From: Acididesulfobacillus acetoxydans
GTDB lineage: Bacteria; Bacillota; Desulfitobacteriia; Desulfitobacteriales; Desulfitobacteriaceae
Direction of reading: 5' to 3'
Assembly: GCF_902729405.1 (NCBI RefSeq)
Contig: NZ_LR746496.1
Span: 3,224,001 to 3,288,000, forward strand
DNA length: 64,000 nucleotides
The position numbers were made by a program, and so were the translations under genes. Of the stretch, positions 37,724 to 46,926 are shown piece after piece. Below the pieces are notes generated by a model. The model was not told the DNA's origin. It searched no databases and saw nothing but the letters and a program-made list of their open reading frames with translations. Within the stretch, counting starts at the first letter, position 1, and each line of letters begins with the position of its first letter.

Positions 37724-38777
37724 TGACTAAAGTCAGAGGATTGCGGCTTTCCTCCACCGGGTCCGGCCCAGTATCATTGGAATCCACATCAGGGACGGTT
37801 GAAACGCGCCCCGTAATCGTCCGGTCCTGCCGGGCAACCAACGTTCTAAGCCTTACATTACGTCCGCCTACCAAGTCAGCATGCAGCGTATAACCGCAAG
37901 CTTCGCAGGTGAAGAGCAGTCCCTTTCCTGGCCGGTTGTTCTTGCTCGTATGCTCGCAACGGGGGCATGCTTGGCTTGTATAATGGGCATCCTAGCGGGT
38001 AGCGTACCCTCCGTACAGCGATGACTTATAGAGCGCATAGCGACATCAACACCCTGCACTAGAGTCATATCGTTTAAGTCAACGCCTTGCTCACGTGTGA
38101 TCGGGACGATCAGATATAACGCCTTGCGTCTTTTATCATACCAGAGCTTGGCAGTGCCAATTTTCCACTCGCCCGAACGCAAGCGCTCAACGTGAGGAGT
38201 CCACCCCTCATAAGCAACGCGAACTCGGCCTTCCAAATGTATTGACCGAGGCCGTTTGGTTCTTGCCGAACGAATAATCCCTGCCGTAGACCATTTCAGT
38301 CGTGCGCGATTTGAATTCGGGAGCTTTCTCCAAACCGTGGTAATATTTCTTGGTGTACCCAAGTTTGCGATGCTCGGCGTTTTGTTTTATTTTTGTCCAC
38401 TCTCCTTGGTAAGTGGACGCGACTCTGCGAATCGCCGATTGAGCCAACTGAGACGGAAGATTATACCGGATACGCAATTCTCTGTAGAGCAGATCGTTTA
38501 ACTTTCGCTTATTAGCGCGCTTGTCAAGCTGGGTAAAAGCGTATCGACTAACATAGTTCATCGCATCCCTGTAGGAGTCCATCGTGCGGAGTAGCAGTGC
38601 TTTTTGTTCGTAGTTTGCGGAAAGGTTTAGTTTTATAGACAACGTGAGACTGTCTTTAACTACATAGGGTTCATTCAGTATTTCACCCCCTTCCACCCCT
38701 TCCTAAATTATACAAAACAATGGTTGAAGATGTAAAGGGGCGGCCTTTCCCCTCCTCAATGAATTCAGAAGTATCCA
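37711..38777 (-). mobile_element. Deleted copy of the tnpB-type IS element
   Basis: Nearly identical to 17540-18939 apart from a ~334-base internal deletion (junction near 38034), a one-base insertion at about 38236 and scattered changes. Both ends, including the right-end hairpin, are kept, so it could still be moved by a transposase in trans. Confidence 0.88.
37730..38678 (-). pseudogene. tnpB: tnpB remnant
   Basis: Frames of TnpB on both sides of the deletion: residues up to the GVDVA block and the zinc ribbon/HADLVGGRN end. The aspartate block reads GVDVA and leads straight into the deletion; the middle with the catalytic glutamate is missing. Not functional as a nuclease. Confidence 0.85.
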
Positions 38778-39008
38778 ATCCCCATCCATGAGATTTTAAG
38801 GCCAAAAGTTCACCCCGCGGATTGCACAAATCGTTCGACGGCTTTCGCGTTTCGCGGGTTTTTATCCCTGACAGGCGGACGCACAACTTCGGTCCAAAAT
38901 GGCCCGAGGTAAATTTATTTTTTTCTGTTGATATCTTTTGAAAAATAGCATATACTGTTGGTAGGAAAGTAGGAAAGTAGGACGTTTCATGCTGGGAGTT
39001 GATAGAGT

Positions 39009-39269
39009 ATGTTAGCCGAATTTCGGGCCAAATCACAAATCACCATACCCAAAGAGCTTGTGGATAAATTGGGCCTCTCCGAAGGCGACAAAATGGAGAT
39101 TTACGAGCGGGACGGTATGATTTGCATCGTGCCGGTGGCCGTGTATCCCAAGAAATATCTGAATGAGCTTCGGGAAGAAATTAAAGAAACAAAAGCGAAA
39201 ATTGCCTCTGGTGAACAGCCCGTTTTTGATAATGTGGATGCGCTGTTCGCAAAGCTGGAGGGAAACTGA
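39009..39269 (+). CDS. AbrB/MazE-type antitoxin
   Basis: 86 residues. The swapped-hairpin DNA-binding domain (FRAKSQITIPKELVDKLGLS, EGDKMEIYER) occupies the first half; an acidic helical tail (NELREEIKETKAK) would bind the toxin. The stop overlaps the toxin start by one base. Such antitoxins repress their own operon. Confidence 0.88.
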   Translation: MLAEFRAKSQITIPKELVDKLGLSEGDKMEIYERDGMICIVPVAVYPKKYLNELREEIKETKAKIASGEQPVFDNVDALFAKLEGN

Positions 39270-39535
39270 TGGCGTACCGATTTACCTTCACCCGTCGTTT
39301 CCAGAAGCATTTCAAATCGCTGACCGAACAAGAAAAGAAGCAGCTTATGAACAAGCTGGAGCTACTGTCAGAGAATCCGATGCATCCTTCCTTGCGGTCT
39401 AAGCGCATTCAAGGGGCTGAGGATTTATTCGAGTGCAGCGTCAACATGGATATTCGTATCGTCTGGTATTACGAGGGTGACACCATGATTATCCTTGTTG
39501 ACGTTGGGCATCACGATATACTAAAGCAGTTTTAG
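39269..39535 (+). CDS. RelE/ParE-family toxin
   Basis: 88 residues: FTRRFQKHFKSLTEQEKKQL, HPSLRSKRI, ECSVNMDIRIVWYYEGD and the ending VGHHDILK. It resembles RelE/YoeB-type mRNA interferases. The ATG overlaps the antitoxin stop (TGATGG). A second pair with the same ending lies at 61338-61872. Confidence 0.87.
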   Translation: MAYRFTFTRRFQKHFKSLTEQEKKQLMNKLELLSENPMHPSLRSKRIQGAEDLFECSVNMDIRIVWYYEGDTMIILVDVGHHDILKQF

Positions 39536-39544
39536 TATCTTGCG

Positions 39545-39876
39545 GTGCGCATGACTTTACCTTTAAACGTTTGCCCTTGGATACTCTGGATTTCAATCCC
39601 ATTGTCTCGAGCGGCCGGCACCTGTTTACTGACAACATTGTTTTGGGTATTCACGCCCAACGCGCTGTGACCGTCCAGAATACGCTTGAGTTCATCAATT
39701 TCAGTCTCTGAGCGTTCATCCTCTGCCAAGACGTTCATCAAAAGGAGATTAAGAGAACCGTCATAGACCTTTTTGAAAAACAATCTTCGCTCTTCTCTTC
39801 TGTATTCTTCTCGGGTCAACATGGGTCTGCAAACAGGGGAGATGAACTTTTTTCAATGGCAATTGCAAATGTTTAC
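39545..39876 (-). pseudogene. Chimeric relic: BlaI C-terminus joined to NAGPA start
   Basis: The first part (MLTREEYRREERR...TEIDELKRIL) equals the C-terminal half of the BlaI at 53851-54234, and continues in frame into GHSALGVNTQNNVVSKQVPA, which equals the linker of the BlaR1-NAGPA protein at 51693. The whole M56 part is missing, and a frameshift lies near 39840. It is the remnant of a third blaI-blaR1-NAGPA locus. Confidence 0.8.
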
Positions 39877-40174
39877 GACAGCCCCGGCTGCTTTAAAATT
39901 CCAAAGGCAAATAGCCGTCATCGGCGCCAATATAGAAGACTAAGTCCATCATCTTTTCCCGAACCTTGGTGGCCGGTAGATTGTCTTAAGTCGAATTTAG
40001 CGAGACGACTGGCTGCGGCAAGCAAAAAGCGGCAGTGCCATTGAGGTTCAGAGCTCCTATGCTATCCATGAGAGAAACTCAGGGTGCGAATACAAAGATT
40101 ACCTGAGCGCAAGCTAAACCCCGCATTTTGCCGATGGGAGGCTCAATTTGCCCACATCTGCCAAATTGCCACAG

Positions 40175-40203
40175 ATGACAAACGATACGCTCAGGTCTAT
40201 AAT
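40175..40203 (+). promoter_or_regulatory. Promoter of the hutP-nif transcript
   Basis: ATGACA (40175-40180, five of six matches to the -35 box), a 17-base spacer, and TATAAT (40198-40203). Transcription should begin near 40210, upstream of the hutP-like gene. Confidence 0.7.
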
Positions 40204-40229
40204 ATTCATCATACTAACTGATTGGGCAA

Positions 40230-40273
40230 CGACGCCGTGCAGATGCGAATATCGCAACTTGCGGCGTTTTTTT
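40230..40273 (+). terminator. Terminator/attenuator in the hutP leader
   Basis: GACGCCG pairs with CGGCGT around an inner stem (TGCGA-ATA-TCGCA), followed by seven T. Its place, about 20 bases after the transcription start and before the hutP-like gene, suggests attenuation or a short leader RNA. Confidence 0.65.
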
Positions 40274-40375
40274 CTTTCCCTATCAGTATCAGAAGTGCAA
40301 CCCCGGCTTCCCCTGCGCGAAGCCCGGCGCTCACCCCGTTTCCTTATATTCCAGCGGAAGGAGGATGGCTCTCAA

Positions 40376-40819
40376 GTGCGATCGATCCCGGTGGAATCTG
40401 ACAACAAATTCTCTCTCGAACGGGCTGCCTTGCTCTTGGCTTTAACCGAAACCCGGCAGGAGGAAAATGACTTAAGAGAACATTACACCGTTCAGGAGAG
40501 AATCACCTGTGGCGTTACCGAAACCGGCGGAACGGTTGCCGCTTTACAGCATACGGGAAAACTGACAAATTCTGTGCTCTCAACCGGCCTTAACACCGGA
40601 GTGATCCACAAAGACGCCAAACAGATCCACGCGTTGGTACACGCGGCTTTGGAAGCCAGCAACAGCATTTTTATTCATACCAACGGCAATGCCAGTTTTG
40701 CCCTGAAAATCGGTTTGACCACCGACGGAGACTGGCTGGCCGTGGCCATCTTCGGTCGTTCCTCCCTGCACCCTCTCTCCGAGCATTGCCGGGTAGGATT
40801 GGGCTACATGCATCTCTGA
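40376..40819 (+). CDS. HutP-family RNA-binding antiterminator
   Basis: 147 residues, the same length as HutP of Bacillus subtilis (148). HutP binds UAG-rich RNA with histidine and magnesium and prevents termination. Aligned blocks: HALVHAALEAS (HutP HALYHATMEAL) with metal-type histidines H85 and H89, GDWLAVAIFG (HutP GDWIAVSLYG) and SEHCRVGLGYMHL (HutP LEHETFGVGINHI) with H137. The start is GTG at 40376 behind AAGGAGG; the frame stays open upstream to 40148, but that part crosses the terminator and is untranslated. It is the first gene of the transcript leading to nif, where it would act as hutP does on hut. Confidence 0.82.
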   Translation: MRSIPVESDNKFSLERAALLLALTETRQEENDLREHYTVQERITCGVTETGGTVAALQHTGKLTNSVLSTGLNTGVIHKDAKQIHALVHAALEASNSIFIHTNGNASFALKIGLTTDGDWLAVAIFGRSSLHPLSEHCRVGLGYMHL

Positions 40820-41149
40820 GCGAAGGCTCAGCCGGAAACAGGATTCGTCCAAGGGGAGATTCCTATCCCCCTGTCCCCGGACACCACGGGAGCGAACCCC
40901 ATACCCAATGAATGTAGCTTCATCAGAGGATGAAAGTGCCCTCGAAGCCTGTAAGCACCGATAGACGTAGAAGCTTTCGTGCTTCGGACTTCGATTTTCC
41001 GAGGAGAAGTTTGTCAGCAGGGCAGCAGCCACCTTCAATCCTTACCGCGAGACAAGAGCCGGAGTGAATAACCGATGTCTGACCGGACCTTGAAAGAAGC
41101 AAAATGCTATTCGGGATTGGGACACAGAGAATACAGAGGAATGACAAAA

Positions 41150-41284
41150 TAGATAGACAGAGATAGACAGAGATCGGCAGAGAATAGAGAAAGAGAAAGA
41201 GACAGAAACAGAGGAAGAAACAGAGAAACGAACCGGCCTTCACAAACCTCAAAACAGTAACAAGTTATCACTTGCGACTTATAG
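41150..41284 (+). promoter_or_regulatory. UAG-containing leader, candidate HutP binding region
   Basis: UAG triplets at 41150, 41154, 41164, 41185 and 41282 lie in a purine-rich run (units of ATAGACAGAG). HutP of Bacillus recognises UAG triplets with short spacers upstream of its terminator. The spacing here is irregular, so the binding is inferred from position and triplets. Confidence 0.4.
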
Positions 41285-41328
41285 CTGAGACGGGCACCTG
41301 AGAACCTCAGGAGCGTCAGAGAGTAAAG

Positions 41329-41372
41329 AGAGAGCCCTTAAACCTTTTGTTTAGGGGCTCTCTTTGTCTTTT
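41329..41372 (+). terminator. Rho-independent terminator before the nif genes
   Basis: AGAGAGCCCTTAAAC and GTTTAGGGGCTCTCT form a 15-base-pair stem (one G-T pair) with loop CTTTT, then TTGTCTTTT. It lies between the hutP-like gene and nifI1, with the next coding start 183 bases on. Confidence 0.85.
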
Positions 41373-41554
41373 GCCCCGGTTGTCTTCCCATGGTCATTGG
41401 ACGAGTTCACTCAGACAGATTGAGGGGAGGCCGAATTTAAGGAGGTGATGTGGAGAAGTGCCAAAGCGCACGAACAAGTTGTCGGCGCAAGAAGGTACCA
41501 AGAAGGGACACAGCCCGGAAGTACACTAACGGGAGAAGGCAGGAGGTAAAGAAA

Positions 41555-41872
41555 ATGAAAATGATCAGAGCGATTATCCGTCCGGAAAAAGCGGACACCG
41601 TCGCTGAAGCTTTAGCCGCGAACGGGCTCCCCTCCCTGACGAAAGCGCACGTTTTCGGACGGGGAAGAACCAAAGGTATCCGCATAGGGGATGTGGTCTA
41701 TGATGAGTTTCCCAAAATCCTGCTCCTCATGGTGGTGGAGGATGAGCAGGTGGATCAGGCGGTAGGCATCATCAACACCACCGCGCGCACAGGAACCATG
41801 GGAGACGGCAAGATCTTTATCTCCCCGGTGGAAGAAACCTATACCATCAGCAGTGGAAGTAAAGGGTTATAG
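41555..41872 (+). CDS. nifI1: PII-like nitrogenase regulator NifI1
   Basis: 105 residues of the GlnB/PII family, NifI1 subgroup, which with NifI2 binds and switches off nitrogenase when fixed nitrogen rises. MIRAIIRPEKADTVAEALA opens the fold; GRTKGIRIG is a short T-loop type region; TGTMGDGKIFISPVEE is the PII C-terminal signature. The start is ATG 41555 behind AGGAGGTAA. An in-frame GTG at 41450 with a perfect AAGGAGGTGAT site would add 35 basic residues not found in the family. Confidence 0.92.
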   Translation: MKMIRAIIRPEKADTVAEALAANGLPSLTKAHVFGRGRTKGIRIGDVVYDEFPKILLLMVVEDEQVDQAVGIINTTARTGTMGDGKIFISPVEETYTISSGSKGL

Positions 41873-42058
41873 GGAAAGTCGGAAGCGCCACGAGAAGGCG
41901 GGACCGAGCGGAACAACGTGCGACCGGGCGGGATAACGCGAGACCGCAGGGCAATGCGGCGGCAAAACAAAGAACACCCCGCGCAAAGACCTTTTCCCGC
42001 GAAAGGCTAAACCAGACCAACCCAAATGACCGTCAGAGAGGAGTGCCGAAAATAGATT

Positions 42059-42442
42059 ATGAAAGAAATCATGGCTTTTGTGCGCCGGCATCAGGTGCCG
42101 GCCACCAAAAAGGCCCTGGAGGACGCCAACTTCCCGGCCCTGACGATTCAAAGTGTGGAAGGGCGGGGAAAACAGGGCGGGATCGGCGGTTGGGCTGCCG
42201 AAGTCGATCCGGAACTCAATCGGGTCCTCACAGCGGAAACGGCCGCTGAGGCCCGCATCAACTGGATTCCCAAAAGGATGTTGACTTTGGCAGTGCAAGA
42301 CGAAGAAGTGCAAAAGGCAGTACAAATCATCATCAGCGCCAACCAGACGGGGCATATGGGCGACGGCAAAATCTTTGTCTGTTCGCTGGCAGACACGCTC
42401 CGAGTGCGCACGGGCGAAAACGGCCCGGCGGCAGTGACTTGA
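42059..42442 (+). CDS. nifI2: PII-like nitrogenase regulator NifI2
   Basis: 127 residues, partner of NifI1. KEIMAFVRRHQVPATKKAL and ALTIQSVEGRGKQGGIGG are followed by the longer T-loop typical of NifI2 (ELNRVLTAETAAEARINWIP) and TGHMGDGKIFVCSLAD. The NifI1-NifI2 pair responds to 2-oxoglutarate and ATP in known systems. It normally acts on NifDK, which is not encoded here. Confidence 0.92.
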   Translation: MKEIMAFVRRHQVPATKKALEDANFPALTIQSVEGRGKQGGIGGWAAEVDPELNRVLTAETAAEARINWIPKRMLTLAVQDEEVQKAVQIIISANQTGHMGDGKIFVCSLADTLRVRTGENGPAAVT

Positions 42443-42566
42443 TGGAACAGGTTCGTCGGCTCCGTTGCCGGCGGAAACCGGGGCCGGCAAAACGAGAATA
42501 GCACAAAGGGTATAGCACAACGAAACCGGACCGTCGGCACATCACCGGTGGATAGGGATTAAATAA

Positions 42567-43424
<858 letters not shown>

Positions 43425-43482
43425 GTCGTATGCACTTCCGGATCAATACCTTTCCACACCCCTAGCGAATTGAAAGGACTGG

Positions 43483-43660
43483 GTGATAGTCATGGAAGAC
43501 ACGGGACCCGGCTCGGCGGCACGCCTTCAGCTCAGCCAAAAAGCCGTGGAAGAAGTTTTAAAACTCTATCCGGAAAAAGCCCGTAAGAACCGGAGCACTC
43601 ATTTGACGGTCAAGGACGGGAACTGCCCCGAGTGCACCCTCAAATCCAATGTCAAATCCG
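43483..43660 (+). pseudogene. nifD: nifD stub (first ~58 codons)
   Basis: AAAGGA precedes a GTG; the frame reads SQKAVEEVLKLYPEKARKNR, STHLTVKDG and LKSNVKS, the start of the MoFe protein alpha chain, which should go on IPGIIT-RGCAYAG. Instead the DNA passes at about 43655-43660 into nifE, out of frame. All three cluster ligands and the whole active site are missing. Confidence 0.85.
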
Positions 43661-44896
43661 ATAACCGACGCGGCCCATCTGATTCACGGTCCCATTGCCT
43701 GTGCCGGCAATTCCTGGGATAACCGGGGAGCCCTCTCCACCGGCTCCCAACTTTACCGGCGCGGCTTTACCACAGATTTAGGTGAAAACGATGTCGTCTA
43801 CGGGGGAGAAGAAAAACTCTATCAGGCCATCCTTGAGATCTCCGCCAAACATCGACCCCAGGCGATTTTCGTCTACAGTACCTGTGTCTCCGCTCTCATC
43901 GGGGATGATTTAGCCGGAGTCTGTGCCCGGGCCCAGAAAAAAGTCTCCCTTCCCGTCATCCCAGTCGATGCTCCAGGCTTCCTGGGGGACAAGAACATCG
44001 GCAACCGCATTGCCGGTGAGACGCTTTGGCAGCGAGTGATTGGCAGCAAGAACGCGGGCGCCCCGAAAATACCCCGTTCCATTAATTTAATCGGAGAATA
44101 CAACATCGCCGGGGACCTAGGCGGGATCCTGCCGGATCTAACGAAGCTGGGCATTAAGCTGCAGACGGCGATTACCGGAGATGCCCGTTATGCCGATTTG
44201 ACTCAAGCCCACCGGGCCGCTCTCAATGTCCTGGTCTGCTCGAAAAGTCTGACAAATCTGGCCTGTTCTTTGCAACAGCAGTGGCAAACTCCTTATATTG
44301 AAGCCTCCTTTTACGGCATTGAGGACACCTCCCAGGCCTTGCGCAACATCGCGCGGGGTTTGGGTGACCGGGGATTGTCGGGCCGGACTGAGGAATATAT
44401 CCGCCGCCAAGAGAAAGAAACCCGGCAGGCGATCGCCCCTTACCGGGAGCGCCTGCAAGGCAAAAGAGCCGTTCTGTTTACGGGAGGGGTGAAAACATGG
44501 TCCATGGTTTCCGCTTTGACCGAACTCGGAATTACCATTCTGGCCGGAGGGACGCAGAATTCCACACCTGCGGATTTCGAACGCATGAAGGCCCGGCTGG
44601 ATCCGGCAGCCCGGATTATCGAGGACACCAGCGCCGTCGGATTTTTGACTCTGATCCGCGAGAAGAAGCCGGATTTGCTGGTCGCCGGAGGCAAAATCAA
44701 GTACTTGGCCCATAAAATGCGCTTACCGTTCCTGGATATCAACCATGGACGGAAACGTCCTTATGCCGGGTATCCGGGCATGATAACCCTGGCGGAAGCG
44801 ATAGCCAGAACAGTTTTCAGCCCGGTCTGGGATCTCAGCCGCCGGCCCTATCCCCCCGCCCGCGGCGGCGAAGGAGGAAATGAAAATGTCGTATGA
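43649..44896 (+). pseudogene. nifE: nifE lacking its 5' end
   Basis: 415 codons of the NifE subunit of the cofactor scaffold NifEN: NPITDAAHLIHGPIACAG and SWDNRGALSTGSQLYRRGFT are the NifE signature, VYSTCVSALIGDD holds the third cluster cysteine, and GGVKTWSMVSALTELG the C-terminal domain. Roughly the first 40-50 residues, including the first conserved cysteine, are gone. An ATG at 43649 inside the nifD stub could allow translation, but a truncated NifE is unlikely to hold its cluster. The remainder is free of stops, so the deletion may be recent. Confidence 0.85.
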
Positions 44897-46463
44897 AGCA
44901 CAACGCCACCTTGAATGCCACCCGGAATATCGTCCGGAAAGCCACCCCAGGGGCGAGCGCACCGAACGCCATTATCAGGGAAACCCGCAAAAAAACAGCC
45001 CCTCCCTGGGAGCGACTCTGGCCTTTCTGGGCATGAACGGCATGCTGGCCCTCCTGCACGGCTCCCAAGGCTGTTCCACTTTCATCCGCCTGCAACTCTC
45101 CCGGCATTTCAAAGAACCCATCCCTCTGAACTCCACCGCTATGACTGAGGAAAATCTGGTCTTTGGCGGCTGGGAACAGCTTCAGAAAGGAATCACCCAA
45201 GCCGTGGAAAAATTCCACCCGGAAATTGTCGGTGTCATGAGTTCAGGTCTCAGTGAAACCATGGGTGAAGACATGGCCGCCGCCCTGCGGACTTGGCGCA
45301 GAGACCGGCCGGAACTGGCCGGAGTACCGGTTGTGACTGTCAGTACCCCGGACTATATAGGATCCATGCAAGAGGGCTATCGCCTGGCGGTGACCGCTCT
45401 GCTCGCTTCTCTCCGGCCGAAAGAGCCGGAGAAAGGAACGGGGACGGAAAGGGTGGAGACGGAAAGCCCGGCAAGTGAACTCGTTCAACTAAAGTTGAAT
45501 GAACCTACCCCGGAAATCAGAGACCAGGGATGCCGGAAGTCAGAGATCAGAGGCCAGAGTAAATGTACTTTTAGGTCAGAGCCCGGAAACCAGAGTGAAT
45601 GTACTCTTACCTCCGCCTTTTCCCGGAAAACTGCCCTTGTCCCAGACGTAATCCTTCTACCCGGCTGTCACCTGACACCCGCCGACGTGGAGGAGTTGAA
45701 AGAAACCGTATCTCTTTTTGGCCTGCAACCACTCGTCCTGCCGGATTTGTCCACATCCTTGGACGGTCACCTGGAATCTGAACCCAGCGCTGTCGTCCAG
45801 GGAGGAACCACGCTCTCCCATCTGAAACGCCTGCCCCAAGCCGTGGCTGTTTTTTCCTTCGGCTTGAGCCTGGTTCAACCGGGAGATTATCTCCGGGACA
45901 CTTATGGAGTTCCTCATTACCCCATCCCTTCCCTGACAGGTTTAGAGGCTACCGATCGCTTCTTGCTGGCCCTGGCCTCTTTCAGCGGTCAACCGGTGCC
46001 GGAACCGTTGTTGCGGCAAAGAAGCCGCCTGCTCGATACCATGGCAGATTATCACGACCGGCTGGCCGGCCTGCGCGTGGCCCTGGCTTTAGAATCGGAC
46101 CTGTTATATTCTCTGAGTTTAGCCTTGGCCGAAACCGGGGCCGAGATCTCCCTGGCCTTGGCAGCCACTCCTGAGGGGAGAAAGAATTTCCCGGCCACAA
46201 TCCCCTTCCGGGTAGGAGATTTAGAGGACCTGGAAGACTTGGATAACTTGGGGGAATTGGCGCATCCTGCCACGCCCGGAAAATCCTTTAATCTGATCAT
46301 TGCCAATTCCAACGGACGTCAGGCGGCAAAAATCTTGCAATGCCCCCACCTGCGGGCCGGATTGCCGGTCTTCGACCGCGCCGGCTACCCTCAAAAACTC
46401 TGGACCGGGTACCGGGGCAGTCAAAATTTCCTTTTCGATGTTCTAAACACTATGTCTGGATAG
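44886..46463 (+). CDS. nifN: Nitrogenase cofactor scaffold subunit NifN
   Basis: About 525 residues. It forms the NifEN scaffold on which the FeMo cofactor precursor matures. NSPSLGATLAFLGMNGMLAL and LLHGSQGCSTFIRLQLSRHF with the cluster cysteine, EENLVFGGWEQL, GLSETMGEDM and VPVVTVSTPDYIGS are NifN motifs. An insert of about 60 residues at 185-245 is rich in repeated units (SEIRGQSKCT, GNQSECTLTS). ATG 44886 lies 8 bases after AAGGAGG; it overlaps the nifE stop by 11 bases. Confidence 0.92.
   Translation: MSYEAQRHLECHPEYRPESHPRGERTERHYQGNPQKNSPSLGATLAFLGMNGMLALLHGSQGCSTFIRLQLSRHFKEPIPLNSTAMTEENLVFGGWEQLQKGITQAVEKFHPEIVGVMSSGLSETMGEDMAAALRTWRRDRPELAGVPVVTVSTPDYIGSMQEGYRLAVTALLASLRPKEPEKGTGTERVETESPASELVQLKLNEPTPEIRDQGCRKSEIRGQSKCTFRSEPGNQSECTLTSAFSRKTALVPDVILLPGCHLTPADVEELKETVSLFGLQPLVLPDLSTSLDGHLESEPSAVVQGGTTLSHLKRLPQAVAVFSFGLSLVQPGDYLRDTYGVPHYPIPSLTGLEATDRFLLALASFSGQPVPEPLLRQRSRLLDTMADYHDRLAGLRVALALESDLLYSLSLALAETGAEISLALAATPEGRKNFPATIPFRVGDLEDLEDLDNLGELAHPATPGKSFNLIIANSNGRQAAKILQCPHLRAGLPVFDRAGYPQKLWTGYRGSQNFLFDVLNTMSG
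45480..45615 (+). repeat. Degenerate coding repeat in nifN
   Basis: Imperfect units around CAGAGTAAATGTACT and CAGAGTGAATGTACT with preceding GGTCAGAG/AAATCAGAG words. They stay in frame and lie in a variable loop between the first and second NifN domains. Confidence 0.65.
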
Positions 46464-46475
46464 GAGGAATGTATC

Positions 46476-46901
46476 ATGATTAGGGTTGCTTTTTGCAGTC
46501 AAAGCGGACAGTATGTCGATGCTCATTTTGCCTCCTGCCCTTATCTTTTCATTTATGAGATAGGCCCTCAGGGCAGCAGGCAGTTGGAACAAATCAGCTT
46601 TTCCGGGACGGAACAGGGAGAAGACGATCGGGTGGCCAGGCGCCTGCAAGCTTTGCGAGGTTGTTCTTTTCTCTATTGCGGCCAAATTGGGGGTCCGGCG
46701 GCGGCCCGCTTAGTACAGAACGGTATCTATCCCCTTAAAGTTGAAGCGCACACAACGATCGCTGCAGCGGGGGACCGTCTGGAAAAGCTTTTGCAAACCA
46801 ACCCGCCTCCCTGGCTGAAGAAGCAGATGCTCCGGGAACCCGTGGTCGCGCGGGAAACGTACACCGACGTCGGGGAAGATGTAATGCTCAAAATCCCATA
46901 A
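46476..46901 (+). CDS. nifX: NifX-type cofactor carrier
   Basis: 141 residues of the NifX/NifB-C/VnfX family, which binds the cofactor precursor and passes it to NifEN. MIRVAFCSQSGQYVDAHFAS is typical, followed by RRLQALRGCSFLYCGQIGGP and a C-terminal half with GIYPLKVEAHTTI. AGGAATGT precedes the ATG; 12 bases separate it from nifN. Confidence 0.87.
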   Translation: MIRVAFCSQSGQYVDAHFASCPYLFIYEIGPQGSRQLEQISFSGTEQGEDDRVARRLQALRGCSFLYCGQIGGPAAARLVQNGIYPLKVEAHTTIAAAGDRLEKLLQTNPPPWLKKQMLREPVVARETYTDVGEDVMLKIP

Positions 46902-46926
46902 TTTACGATTGAAGGAGGCTCCGCAC

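Noticed and set aside
40148-40375. Upstream extension of the hutP-like gene (76 further codons)
   Set aside because: It crosses the promoter and a terminator, has no family similarity, and GTG 40376 behind AAGGAGG gives the normal HutP length.
41373-41554. Sigma-54 promoter for the nif genes
   Set aside because: No TGGCAC-N5-TTGC-like element was found before nifI1, and no nifA is in the window.
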